In this document: positions 6,928-14,423 of the stretch, piece after piece
Numbering within the stretch: the stretch's first letter is position 1
Layout of the letters: each line of letters begins with the position of its first letter
Assembly: GCA_946482045.1 (NCBI GenBank)
Contig: CAMLPZ010000083.1
Span: forward strand, 1-14,485
Reading direction: 5' to 3'
Length of the DNA stretch: 14,485 nt
Source of the DNA: an uncultured Asticcacaulis sp.
GTDB lineage: Bacteria; Pseudomonadota; Alphaproteobacteria; Caulobacterales; Caulobacteraceae
Made by a program: the position numbers and the translations under genes
Notes under the pieces: generated by a model
What the model was told of the DNA's origin: nothing
What the model saw: the letters and a program-made list of their open reading frames with translations, nothing else
Databases searched by the model: none

Positions 6928-8411
6928 TGAGTGAACTCACAAAATTGACGCTCAAGGCCGCCGTCGATGGCCTGAAGAGCAAGCAATTCTCCTCGGCCGA
7001 ACTGACGGATGCTTTTATCGGCGCGATCGAAACCGCCAATCCCGCGCTGAACGCCTATGTCGAGACGACCTTCGACAAGGCGCGCGCGCAGGCCGCCGCC
7101 TCAGACGCCAGACTGGCCAGGGGCGAGGGCGGGGCGCTGGAAGGTGCGCCATTGGGCATCAAGGATCTCTACTGCACCGAAGGCGTGCGCACCACGGCGT
7201 GCTCGGGAATTCTCGCCAACTTCGTGCCGACTTACGAATCGACCGTCACCGCCAATCTGTGGCGCGACGGTGCGGTTATGCTGGGCAAGCTGAACATGGA
7301 CGAATTCGCCATGGGCTCGTCCAACGAAACCTCGCACTGGGGCGCGGTCACCAATCCGTGGAAGTCGCGCGGTTCCAATGCGCCGCTGACGCCGGGCGGA
7401 TCGTCGGGCGGTTCGGCAGCAGCGGTGTCCGCTGATCTCTGCCTGGCTGCCACAGCGTCCGATACCGGCGGTTCGATCCGCCAGCCGGCGGCGTTCACCG
7501 GCACGGTCGGTATCAAGCCGACCTATGGCCGCTGCTCGCGCTACGGCATGGTCGCCTTTGCTTCGTCGCTGGACCAGGCCGGCCCGATCACCAAGACGGT
7601 CGAGGATTCGGCCATCATGCTGCAATCCATGTGCAGCCATGACGTAAAGGACTCGACCTCGCTCGACATCCCCGTGCCGGATTTCTCGAGCTTCCTCGGC
7701 CAGTCGCTGAAGGGGCTGCGCGTCGGTATTCCGGACGAATATCGCCTCGACGGCATTCCTGCCGAGATCGACGCCCTGTGGGAGCAGGGGATTGCCTGGC
7801 TGAAGGACGCCGGCGCCGAGATCGTACGCATCAGCCTGCCGCACACCAAGTACGCCCTGCCGTGCTACTACATTATCGCGCCTGCCGAGGCCTCCTCGAA
7901 CCTGGCGCGCTATGACGGCATGCGTTTCGGCCACCGGACCGACAAGGCGCAGTCCCTGACCGACGTCTACGAGCTGTCGCGCTCCGAAGGCTTCGGCAAG
8001 GAGGTCAAGCGCCGCATCATGATCGGCACATACGTGCTGTCGGCCGGTTTCTACGACGCCTATTACGTCAAGGCTTTGAAGGTCCGCCGCCGTATTGCCG
8101 AGGACTTCACCAATGCCTGGAACAGCTGCGACGTCATCCTGACGCCGGCGACGCCGTCGGCAGCCTTCCAGCTGGGCGACGCGCAAAAGGCCGCCGATCC
8201 GGTCGCCATGTACCTCAACGACGTCTTCACCGTCACGACCAACCTGGCGGGCCTGCCCGGCATGTCGGTGCCGGCGGGGCTCGATTCGACCGGCCTGCCG
8301 CTGGGGCTCCAGGTCATCGGCAAGGCGCTGGACGAAGGTTCGGTCCTAAAGGCCGGCTACGCGCTCGAAAAAGCCGCCGGTTTCACCGCCCGTCCCGAAC
8401 GGTGGTGGTAA
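6927..8411 (+). CDS. gatA: Aspartyl/glutamyl-tRNA amidotransferase subunit A
   Basis: GatA is the glutaminase subunit of GatCAB and releases the ammonia used to amidate mischarged tRNA. The product is 494 residues, full length, of the amidase signature family. The Ser-cisSer-Lys triad is visible: K79 in LGIKDLY, S159 in [10 protein letters not shown] and nucleophile S183 in [10 protein letters not shown]. The spacing equals that of the Staphylococcus aureus enzyme (K79, S154, S178) after a 5-residue shift. The family ending [16 protein letters not shown] is also present. It is coupled to gatC by a 1-base overlap. gatB does not follow in this window; the next gene is a small membrane protein, so gatB must be farther right or elsewhere. 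Confidence 0.97.
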   Translation: MSELTKLTLKAAVDGLKSKQFSSAELTDAFIGAIETANPALNAYVETTFDKARAQAAASDARLARGEGGALEGAPLGIKDLYCTEGVRTTACSGILANFVPTYESTVTANLWRDGAVMLGKLNMDEFAMGSSNETSHWGAVTNPWKSRGSNAPLTPGGSSGGSAAAVSADLCLAATASDTGGSIRQPAAFTGTVGIKPTYGRCSRYGMVAFASSLDQAGPITKTVEDSAIMLQSMCSHDVKDSTSLDIPVPDFSSFLGQSLKGLRVGIPDEYRLDGIPAEIDALWEQGIAWLKDAGAEIVRISLPHTKYALPCYYIIAPAEASSNLARYDGMRFGHRTDKAQSLTDVYELSRSEGFGKEVKRRIMIGTYVLSAGFYDAYYVKALKVRRRIAEDFTNAWNSCDVILTPATPSAAFQLGDAQKAADPVAMYLNDVFTVTTNLAGLPGMSVPAGLDSTGLPLGLQVIGKALDEGSVLKAGYALEKAAGFTARPERWW

Positions 8412-8474
8412 CCATACGCGTGCACCGCACGATTTGGTTCTCCCCGTGCGCGAAAGCCTTGTGTTTTCAGACTT

Positions 8475-8500
8475 CGCCCGCGTAAACTACTGCGCGGGCG
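8475..8500. other. GC-rich hairpin downstream of gatA
   Basis: CGCCCGCG (8475-8482) pairs perfectly with CGCGGGCG (8493-8500) over a 10-nt loop. No T-run follows on the plus strand, so it is either a non-classical terminator or mRNA 3' structure for gatA. It lies 63 bp after gatA and 25 bp before the next ribosome site. Confidence 0.45.
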
Positions 8501-8539
8501 GGGCCTGAGACGGCGCAGGACGCGCGGAGGATATGGCGG

Positions 8540-8875
8540 ATGCTGAAGACGGTTCAGGACATGGTGGCTTGGGGACTTCTGGTCCTGCCGCTGATCGTCA
8601 TTGCGTGGGCCTCGGTGTGGTTCGTGCTGATCCAGGCCGAACGCAACCGCCATGAGCGCTACAAGCGCTTCTACGCCATCATGGAACAGCTGAGCCGCTC
8701 CGACAGCGAGACGGCGTCGAAGATGGCGGCGGCCTATGAGCTGCGCAACTATCGCGATTACAAGGACGTGGTCGAAAAGATCTTCGTCGATGGCCGCATC
8801 CGCCAGGACACGGCCAAGGCGCTCGACGCCCAGCTGCGCGACACGCTGAAGGACATTTCCCAGCCGAGAGCATGA
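8540..8875 (+). CDS. Small single-pass membrane protein of unknown function
   Basis: This 111-residue protein is not recognised. One hydrophobic helix (residues about 9-31, WGLLVLPLIVIAWASVWFVL) is followed by a charged, mainly helical domain. That domain includes ERNRHERYKRFYAIMEQ (34-50), a YELRNYRDYKDVVEKIFVDG stretch (66-85) and an acidic-basic tail. Basic residues right after the helix suggest the C-terminal domain is cytoplasmic. GGAGG (8526-8530) lies 9 nt before the ATG. Codon use and GC are like its neighbours, supporting a real gene. It lies between gatA and the OPT transporter on the same strand, 128 bp after gatA, with no evident functional link. Confidence 0.75.
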   Translation: MLKTVQDMVAWGLLVLPLIVIAWASVWFVLIQAERNRHERYKRFYAIMEQLSRSDSETASKMAAAYELRNYRDYKDVVEKIFVDGRIRQDTAKALDAQLRDTLKDISQPRA

Positions 8876-9089
8876 TGTGTTCATGCGCTCGTTTTTTGTT
8901 TCGTCGCGATATTCTCGCCAAAAACGCTGCACGCTTTTTGGCATATCGCTCAGGAAGCTGACGTGCGCGGAAATTTTCGTTGAATTTGTATCGACCTCTT
9001 GCCAAAGCGGCGTAATGCGGCAGTAATGCGCGTTAACAATCGCGCGGCTGTGTTCTGCGCGGGAAAAAGTACCCCGGAGCCACGCCGCC
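8876..9089. promoter_or_regulatory. Intergenic region upstream of the OPT transporter
   Basis: This 214 bp gap holds an imperfect palindrome GCCAAAAA (8917-8924) with TTTTTGGC (8935-8942). It also holds a TTGCCA box (8999-9004) that sits in the same 10-base CTTGCCAAAGC-type context as the gatC upstream region, and tandem copies of GCGGC(A)GTAAT at 9007-9027. I could not assign a confident promoter. The minus-strand open frame crossing it is judged spurious. Confidence 0.4.
9007..9027 (+). repeat. Tandem 10/11-bp repeat upstream of OPT gene
   Basis: GCGGCGTAAT (9007-9016) is directly followed by GCGGCAGTAAT (9017-9027) and another GCG. The units are about one helical turn apart and 63-83 bp before the transporter start, a layout seen in operators. 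Two units could also be chance. Confidence 0.4.
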
Positions 9090-11087
9090 ATGAAAAGCGC
9101 CAACCCTGTCGAATTTACCGTACGCGGTATCGTTCTCGGCATCCTCATCACCGTGATCTTCACGGCCGCGCAGGTCTATCTGGGCCTGAAGGTCGGCCTG
9201 ACCTTCGCGACCTCGATTCCGGCCGCCGTGATCTCGATGGCTTTGCTCCAGGCGTTCAAATCAGCGACCATCCAGGAAAACAATATCGTCCAGACCATCG
9301 CATCGGCGGCGGGGACCCTGGCGTCGGTCATCTTCGTCCTGCCGGGCCTGATCATTATCGGCTGGTGGTCGAATGTGCCGTTCCTGCTGACCTTCGCCGC
9401 CTGTGCGGTTGGCGGCACGCTGGGCGTCATGTACACCATGCCGCTGCGCCGCGCCCTGGTCGTGCAATCCAGCCTGCCTTATCCGGAAGGCGTCGCCGCC
9501 GCTGAGGTGCTGAAGGTCGGGACCTCGACGCGCGAGGGCGCCAAGGAGGGCAAGGCGGGCCTGTGGGCGGTGATCTGGGGCACGCTGGCCTCGGCATTCG
9601 TGGCGCTGATGGCGGCGATCAAGGTCATTCCGGGCGAGGTCGCGGGCTTCTTCAAGGTCAAGGCGCTCAATGGACAGATCGGCGCCACCAGCATTATTGG
9701 CGGCAGCTCGCTGGCCCTGGTCGGCGCGGGTCACCTTATGGGCATTACGGTCGGTATCGCCATGGCCGTCGGCCTGTTCATCTCGTCCGGCATTGCCCTG
9801 CCGATCCTGACCTCGATCACGCCGATGCCGGACGCCACCGTGGCCGAACACGCCGGCGCCGTCTTCCGCTCAAAGGTCCGTTTGCTGGGGGCAGGCGCTA
9901 TCGCCGTCGCCGCGCTGTGGACGCTTGGCAAGCTGATCGTGCCGGTGTGGCTGGGCCTGATGTCGGCGCTGGAATCCAATGCGGCGGCCAAACGCGGGGA
10001 GGGCGAGATCGCCCGCACCGACCGCGATTTGCCGGTCAATACCGTCGGCATCGTCATCCTGCTGTGCATGGTTCCGGTCGGCTGGCTGCTGGCGCATTTC
10101 ATCACCGTCGGTGGTGTGCTGAGCGCCCTGACCCTGCCGCTGGTCGGCGCGGGCATCCTGTTCGTCCTGGTCGCCGGCCTGATCGCCGCGGCGGTCTGTG
10201 GCTACATGGCCGGCCTGATCGGCTCGTCCAACTCGCCCGTTTCGGGTCTTGGCATCCTGACCGTCCTGTCGGCCTCCCTGCTGGTCGGTATCATCGGCCG
10301 CGGCCTGACGGGCCCGAATGAGCAGCAGGCCCTGATCGCCTTTATCCTGTTCGTTACGACCATCGTCATGGCTGTAGCAGTGGTCGGGAACGACAACCTG
10401 CAGGACCTGAAAACCGGCCAACTGGTTGGCGCCACGCCGTGGAAGCAGCAGGTGGCGCTGGTCGTTGGTGTCCTGGCCGGCTCGATCGTCATCCCGCCGG
10501 TGCTGGACCTGCTCAACCAGGCCTACGGTTTCCCGGACGACCCGAACCGCGTGGCGATCACTGACCAGCCGCTGAACGCCCCGCAGGCGACGCTGATCGC
10601 GACCCTGGCCAAGGGCGTTATCGGTGGTGATCTCGACTGGAAGCTTCTGGGGATCGGCGGTCTGATCGGCGCCGGTTTGATCATCGCCGACATGATCATC
10701 AAGCGCGGCAGCAAGGGCAAGCTGACCCTGCCGCCGCTGGGTGTCAGCCTCGCCATCTACCTGCCGTCGGCCGTGACGGCGCCGGTCATCGTCGGCGCTA
10801 TTGCCGGGTGGCTTTATGACCGTTCGGTCGGCAAGCTGTCGTGGGGCGAGGTGGCCAAGCGGCTCGGTATCCTGGTGGCGTCGGGCTATATCGTCGGTGA
10901 AAGCCTGTTCAACGTCATGCATGCCCTGCTGATTGTCGTAACGCAGAAGGATGCGCCGCTGGCCTTCATGCCGGCGGTCGAAGAGCACGCGGGCACGATC
11001 ATTGCCTTTGTCATGGCGACGGTGATTGTTGTCGGGCTGCACATGTGGGCCGCCGGTCAGGCGAAAAAGGTCGAAACGGAAAGCTGA
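9090..11087 (+). CDS. OPT family oligopeptide/metal-chelate transporter
   Basis: This 665-residue polytopic inner-membrane protein belongs to the OPT (oligopeptide transporter, including YSL-like) superfamily of secondary carriers. Characteristic segments are the N-terminal EFTVRGIVLG then AAQVYLGLKVGLTFATSIPA (26-45), NIVQTIASAAGTLAS (65-79), the SSLPYPEGVAAAEVLKVG stretch (about 127-144) and ISSGIALPILTSITP. Roughly 14-16 hydrophobic helices are visible. Bacterial members are linked to import of small peptides or metal chelates; the substrate here is not known. GGAG lies about 10 nt before the ATG at 9090. It stands alone, with no peptidase or siderophore genes nearby. Confidence 0.93.
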   Translation: MKSANPVEFTVRGIVLGILITVIFTAAQVYLGLKVGLTFATSIPAAVISMALLQAFKSATIQENNIVQTIASAAGTLASVIFVLPGLIIIGWWSNVPFLLTFAACAVGGTLGVMYTMPLRRALVVQSSLPYPEGVAAAEVLKVGTSTREGAKEGKAGLWAVIWGTLASAFVALMAAIKVIPGEVAGFFKVKALNGQIGATSIIGGSSLALVGAGHLMGITVGIAMAVGLFISSGIALPILTSITPMPDATVAEHAGAVFRSKVRLLGAGAIAVAALWTLGKLIVPVWLGLMSALESNAAAKRGEGEIARTDRDLPVNTVGIVILLCMVPVGWLLAHFITVGGVLSALTLPLVGAGILFVLVAGLIAAAVCGYMAGLIGSSNSPVSGLGILTVLSASLLVGIIGRGLTGPNEQQALIAFILFVTTIVMAVAVVGNDNLQDLKTGQLVGATPWKQQVALVVGVLAGSIVIPPVLDLLNQAYGFPDDPNRVAITDQPLNAPQATLIATLAKGVIGGDLDWKLLGIGGLIGAGLIIADMIIKRGSKGKLTLPPLGVSLAIYLPSAVTAPVIVGAIAGWLYDRSVGKLSWGEVAKRLGILVASGYIVGESLFNVMHALLIVVTQKDAPLAFMPAVEEHAGTIIAFVMATVIVVGLHMWAAGQAKKVETES

Positions 11088-11181
11088 GGCATTTCGTGCC
11101 ATCAGATTTCCGTGCAGGCCTTTCCGTCTGCCGCAAACCCGTTTATTAGCGGCGTCATAGCGCGCGTCGCATTCCGGACTT

Positions 11182-11610
11182 ATGACCATGTCGAATACCG
11201 AAGACCTTCCCAAGATCAAGCCGATGCCGGCCGAAGGCATCACCTACTACCTGCACCCGCATCCGCGTTCGCCGTTCTCCGAAGCGGTGCAGGTTGGTAA
11301 CGTCCTCTACCTGTCGGCCATGATCGGCCTCGATGAAAACGGCAAGCTGGCCGAAGGCTTCGAGAACGAAGTCAAGTACATCATGACCAATACGGCCGAA
11401 ATCCTGAAGCGCTACGGCCTGGGTCTTGAGCACGTCTTCAAGGCCACGGTCATGCTGACCGACGCGTCGAAGTGGAGCGAGTTCAACCGCCTCTACAAGC
11501 CCTATTTCCACCCCAGCCGCCTGCCGGTCCGCACGGCCTTGGGCGTCAGCGGCCTGGCTTACGGCGCCACGGTGGAAATCGAGTTCTGGGCGCACGTCCC
11601 GGAAAAGTAA
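11182..11610 (+). CDS. RidA family protein (enamine/imine deaminase)
   Basis: RidA-family (YjgF/YER057c/UK114) proteins hydrolyse reactive enamine/imine intermediates such as 2-aminoacrylate and act as trimers in the cytosol. The 142-residue product keeps the arginine R117 of RLPVRTALGV and the glutamate E132 of GATVEIEFWA. Their 15-residue spacing matches R105 and E120 of E. coli RidA. The central stretch VLYLSAMIGLDENGKL (41-56) is also typical. A short N-terminal extension of about 20 residues precedes the fold. Two ATGs (11182 and 11188) are possible and neither has a clear ribosome site. It lies 94 bp after the OPT gene and may be transcribed separately. Some family members lack deaminase activity, so the substrate is unsure. 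Confidence 0.92.
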   Translation: MTMSNTEDLPKIKPMPAEGITYYLHPHPRSPFSEAVQVGNVLYLSAMIGLDENGKLAEGFENEVKYIMTNTAEILKRYGLGLEHVFKATVMLTDASKWSEFNRLYKPYFHPSRLPVRTALGVSGLAYGATVEIEFWAHVPEK

Positions 11611-11693
11611 GCGGTTTAAACTAAAAATTCAGAGGAAAAGGTTAGCCTGACGGGCCTGCGATAGAATTCGCTCAAAGCCCGCGGAAAAACCCT

Positions 11694-13661
11694 TTGCTAC
11701 GTACTGCCTTCCAGCGTTTTTGGAATTTGTTCAAGGTCGACACCGAGAACATGACGCTGGTACGTGCGCAATATGCTGCCTTCTCGCGGCAAATTCCGCT
11801 GCTGTACTTTATCCTTGTCACCAATACCCTGTCCGGCATCTTCACCTTCGCGCATCAGGCGCCGGCGTGGATAGCGATCTGGGTGCCGCTGGCCATATGC
11901 GCCGTCTGCGTCGTGCGCGCCATCTGGTTCATCAGAAACCGCAACAAGGCGTTCAGCGATGCGGAGGTCGTGCGCCTGATGCGCGTGACGACCAAGCTTT
12001 GCGGGCTTTTGACCCTGTCCTTTACGCTTTGGGGGCTGTTCCTCTTCCAGTACGGCGATCCTTACGCCAAGGGACAGATGGTCTTCTTCATCTCCATGAA
12101 TGTCGTCGGCGGCGCGGTCTGCCTGATGCATTTGCGGGCCGCGGCCATGTCGGTCATCTTCATCGCCAATGTGCCGTTTACCGCATACTTTCTGTCGCGG
12201 CCGGAACAGACACTATGGGCGCTTGCGACCAATCTCGCCCTGGTGTCGTTTTCCATGGTGGTGGTCCTGCTGACCTATAACCGTGACTTCGCCAAACTGG
12301 TGGCGTCGCAGACCGAAACGCGGCGGCTGTCGGATGAAAATTTCCGCATCGCCAATCTCGATACCCTGACCCAACTGCCCAACCGCCGCTGGTTCTTCGA
12401 CACCCTGGCCACCCTGCATGAGCGCGTTCATACGGGCGTCTTGCTGGGCGAAGAGGCCCGTCTGGCCGTCGGCATTATCGACCTCGACGGCTTCAAGCCG
12501 GTCAACGACACCTATGGCCACGCGACGGGCGACCGCCTGCTGGTCGAAGTCGGCAAGCGCCTGCAAGGCATCTGCGGTGATGGCATTAGTCTGGCGCGCC
12601 TGGGTGGCGACGAATTCGCCATATTGGTCAACGCCGATGTTTCCGCCGAAAGCCTCAAATCGCTGGGCCGCCGCATCGCTTCGGCCTTGCGCCTTCCGTA
12701 CCAGATCGGCGCCGCCAAGGCCCAGATCGGTAGCTCCATCGGCTTCGCCATCTATCCCGACAATGCCGGCACGCCCGACATGCTGTTCGAACGCGCCGAC
12801 TACGCCCTCTACTACGCCAAGCGTCATCAGCGCGGCGGCACCGTCCTGTTCTCGGCCGAACACGAAGCGCAGATCCGCGACGACAGCAGCATCGAACAGG
12901 CGCTCAAGGCCGCTGACTTCGAACGCGAACTGTCGGTCGTGTTCCAGCCGATCGTCGAACTGGGCAGCCAGCGCGTCGTCGGCATGGAGGCCCTGGCGCG
13001 CTGGCACAGCCCGATCCTGGGCGACGTCTCGCCCGGCATCTTCATTCCCGCCGCCGAACGCATCGGCCTGATCGTCTCGCTCACTCGCACCCTGTTGCGT
13101 AAGGCGCTGGCCGAGGCCGCGCTGTGGCCGGAAGAGGTGCGCCTGTCGTTCAACCTGTCGGCCTACGACCTGAGCTCGTCCGAAAGCGTCATTTCGATCC
13201 TGGCCGCCATCAACAACAGCCGCGTCGCGCCCGCCCGCATCGACCTGGAAATCACCGAAACGGCCGTGTCGCAGGACGCCCAAGCCGCCCGCGCGGCGGT
13301 CGACACCTTCAAGGCCCTGGGCGTCGGCATTTCGCTCGACGATTTCGGCACCGGATTTTCGTCGCTCAGCCACCTGCACAGCCTGCCGCTCGACAAGCTG
13401 AAGATCGACCGCAGCTTCGTCACCGATATCTGCACCAATCCGGCCAGCTTCAAGATCGTCAAGTCGCTGACCGCCCTGTGCGCCGACATGGGGCTGACCT
13501 GCATCGTCGAAGGCGTCGAGACGGGCGAGCAGCTCGAACTCCTGAGCAGCCTCGGCGCAACCTTCGTGCAGGGCTATTACTTCGCAAGGCCCATGACGGG
13601 GGAGGCGGCGCGCGCCTATCTGGGCGTGGGGGAACCGGCGGCCCTCAGGCTCAGGTCTTAG
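11694..13661 (+). CDS. Membrane GGDEF-EAL protein (c-di-GMP synthesis/breakdown)
   Basis: This 655-residue protein has about six membrane helices (residues 35-195), a short linker, a GGDEF domain (about 218-388) and an EAL domain (about 397-645). The GGDEF motif is intact (304-308, LGGDEFAIL). The EAL domain keeps the expected catalytic residues: E432 of EAL, N487, E522, D549-D550 of DDFGTGF, K570, E606 and Q626. Both diguanylate cyclase and phosphodiesterase activity are therefore possible. No RxxD inhibitory site lies five residues before GGDEF (GDGI there). The membrane region looks like a sensor but I cannot name its ligand. The start is a TTG at 11694 with a weak ribosome site; the ATG at 11751 (M20) is an alternative that would keep all domains. 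It is monocistronic in appearance. Confidence 0.92.
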   Translation: MLRTAFQRFWNLFKVDTENMTLVRAQYAAFSRQIPLLYFILVTNTLSGIFTFAHQAPAWIAIWVPLAICAVCVVRAIWFIRNRNKAFSDAEVVRLMRVTTKLCGLLTLSFTLWGLFLFQYGDPYAKGQMVFFISMNVVGGAVCLMHLRAAAMSVIFIANVPFTAYFLSRPEQTLWALATNLALVSFSMVVVLLTYNRDFAKLVASQTETRRLSDENFRIANLDTLTQLPNRRWFFDTLATLHERVHTGVLLGEEARLAVGIIDLDGFKPVNDTYGHATGDRLLVEVGKRLQGICGDGISLARLGGDEFAILVNADVSAESLKSLGRRIASALRLPYQIGAAKAQIGSSIGFAIYPDNAGTPDMLFERADYALYYAKRHQRGGTVLFSAEHEAQIRDDSSIEQALKAADFERELSVVFQPIVELGSQRVVGMEALARWHSPILGDVSPGIFIPAAERIGLIVSLTRTLLRKALAEAALWPEEVRLSFNLSAYDLSSSESVISILAAINNSRVAPARIDLEITETAVSQDAQAARAAVDTFKALGVGISLDDFGTGFSSLSHLHSLPLDKLKIDRSFVTDICTNPASFKIVKSLTALCADMGLTCIVEGVETGEQLELLSSLGATFVQGYYFARPMTGEAARAYLGVGEPAALRLRS

Positions 13662-13700
13662 GCGCTTTCCGCACCGGAGTTCGACGTCCGCGTGCCCGAT

Positions 13701-13726
13701 CGCGCGCGTTTTTTTATTTAACGCGC
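13701..13726 (+). terminator. Possible terminator after the GGDEF-EAL gene
   Basis: A CG-alternating tract runs into seven Ts (13709-13715), and GCGCGTT (13704-13710) can pair with AACGCGC (13720-13726). The geometry is not classical, because the T-run lies in the loop of the stronger stem. Confidence 0.35.
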
Positions 13727-13781
13727 TTATCTCCGGCAAACCTGGCATAAGCCCTTACACATCGGCAACAGGAGCGACGTC

Positions 13782-13913
13782 ATGGCCAAAGGTCAGAAGA
13801 AAAGCACGAAAGAAATCCGCAAGCCGAAGAAGGCCGCCGTCAAGGTCGAAACCGTCCAGGCGGGCTCGCGGTCCGAAGCCCGGACGCTGAACAATATCAA
13901 GAAGCCGTCCTGA
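13782..13913 (+). CDS. Small highly basic protein, 43 residues
   Basis: An ATG at 13782 opens 43 codons ending in TGA at 13911-13913. AGGAG (13770-13774) lies 7 nt upstream, an ideal ribosome site. The product starts MAKGQKKSTKEIRKPKK and is rich in lysine, with a polar tail ending NNIKKPS. It has no membrane segment and is probably disordered. I recall similar short MAKGQ-type lysine-rich proteins as widespread hypothetical proteins in Proteobacteria; their role is unknown and nucleic acid binding is only a guess from charge. Its stop is 3 bp before the second double-hairpin repeat. The strong ribosome site and normal codon use support it despite the length. Confidence 0.75.
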   Translation: MAKGQKKSTKEIRKPKKAAVKVETVQAGSRSEARTLNNIKKPS

Positions 13914-13916
13914 GTT

Positions 13917-14043
13917 CCTTCTCCCCGTTCACGGGGAGAAGGTGGTCCGCAGGACCGGATGAGGGGCAAAAACTATGTCCGCTTGCCCGTCTGCTGCCGC
14001 ATTGCCCCTCACCCTAACCCTCTCCCCGTGAACGGGGAGAGGG
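13917..14043 (+). repeat. Composite double-hairpin intergenic repeat, copy 2
   Basis: This 127 bp element mirrors copy 1 (525-648) in reverse complement. Arm B (13917-13967) has a perfect 12-bp stem (13917-13928 with 13931-13942), then the small hairpin GGTCC-gca-GGACC (13944-13956), and ends in GATGAGGGGC. After a 36 bp spacer, arm A (14004-14043) begins GCCCCTCACC and ends with another perfect 12-bp stem (14018-14043). Stems and the GCCCCTCA boxes are conserved between copies; spacers are not. It begins 3 bp after the stop of the small basic gene, as copy 1 does after pyrC'. It resembles palindromic intergenic repeats common in alphaproteobacterial genomes. Confidence 0.9.
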
Positions 14044-14059
14044 GATAGCGCGCTTCCCC

Positions 14060-14088
14060 TTGACTCTTGCTCACAATAAGAACAAAAT
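14060..14088 (+). promoter_or_regulatory. Candidate promoter for the 76-residue gene
   Basis: TTGACT (14060-14065) and CAAAAT (14083-14088) are 17 nt apart. The -35 box is good and the -10 box fair. The -10 box lies inside the LexA-type box, so repressor binding would block it. Confidence 0.45.
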
Positions 14089-14094
14089 GTGAAC
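14080..14094. promoter_or_regulatory. LexA (SOS) box of alphaproteobacterial type
   Basis: GAAC-N7-GAAC (14080-14083 and 14091-14094), which on the other strand reads GTTCACATTTTGTTC. This is an exact match to the GTTC-N7-GTTC direct-repeat LexA operator known from Caulobacter, Rhizobium and Rhodobacter. It lies 22 nt before the start of the small gene at 14117 and overlaps its likely promoter. No binding data exist here; function is inferred from motif and place. Confidence 0.65.
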
Positions 14095-14104
14095 AAAATA
14101 ATCC

Positions 14105-14109
14105 GAGGG
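14105..14109 (+). promoter_or_regulatory. Ribosome binding site deciding the start at 14117
   Basis: GAGGG lies 1 nt before the ATG at 14111 but 7 nt before the ATG at 14117, so translation most likely begins at 14117. Confidence 0.6.
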
Positions 14110-14116
14110 CATGACC

Positions 14117-14347
14117 ATGCAAGACTGGATCAGATGTGTACTGGAGCGTTTCATCGCCGGTGAGCTGTCGGTAACCGAAGCCAAGGCCGATCTTCTCTCG
14201 CGATTCACCGACTTCTGGACGCCGCAAAACGCGCAGCGGGCCGCGGACTTTGTCGAGTGCATCCTCACCCGCGCCAAATACGCCGACCTGAGCCTCGACG
14301 ACGCTGTGTTTAAGCTGCTCGACGCGATGGATGAGAAGGCGGCTTAG
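14117..14347 (+). CDS. Small putative SOS-regulated protein of unknown function
   Basis: This 76-residue soluble protein, beginning MQDWIRCVLERF, is not recognised. It looks all-helical, with an amphipathic N-terminal helix, the stretch VTEAKADLLSRFTDFWTPQ, a mid-protein AADFVECIL segment and an acidic end (LLDAMDEKAA). It has two cysteines and no signal peptide or membrane helix. It follows a promoter overlapped by a LexA-type box and is therefore likely induced by DNA damage. Small SOS genes in Caulobacter include the division inhibitor SidA, but that is a 29-residue membrane peptide and unlike this one. An upstream in-frame ATG at 14111 is disfavoured by ribosome-site spacing. No neighbour suggests a pathway. 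Confidence 0.75.
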   Translation: MQDWIRCVLERFIAGELSVTEAKADLLSRFTDFWTPQNAQRAADFVECILTRAKYADLSLDDAVFKLLDAMDEKAA

Positions 14348-14423
14348 AAGAATCGTTTCATTTATTCGTCTTCACAAATTTAGCGAGGGATGACAATAAA
14401 GGCTATCTTTTTAAGAGGGCATC
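14348..14423. promoter_or_regulatory. AT-rich gap before the last partial gene
   Basis: This 76 bp gap is clearly AT-richer than the window average and ends in GAGGG (14415-14419), a likely ribosome site for the ATG at 14424. No confident promoter or terminator is seen. Confidence 0.35.

Noticed and set aside
7101..8186. 361-residue minus-strand open frame
   Set aside because: It is antisense to gatA, which has all catalytic motifs; no domain is seen on the opposite strand.
8357..9163. 268-residue minus-strand open frame across the gap before the OPT gene
   Set aside because: It overlaps three plus-strand genes or their leaders, has frame-shadow composition and no convincing start.
9870..11243. 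457-residue minus-strand open frame
   Set aside because: It is antisense to the OPT transporter, with a glutamine/aspartate/arginine-rich composition typical of a frame shadow.
12213..13748. 511-residue minus-strand open frame
   Set aside because: It is a shadow of the GGDEF-EAL gene caused by high GC; its composition is skewed and it has no recognisable domain.
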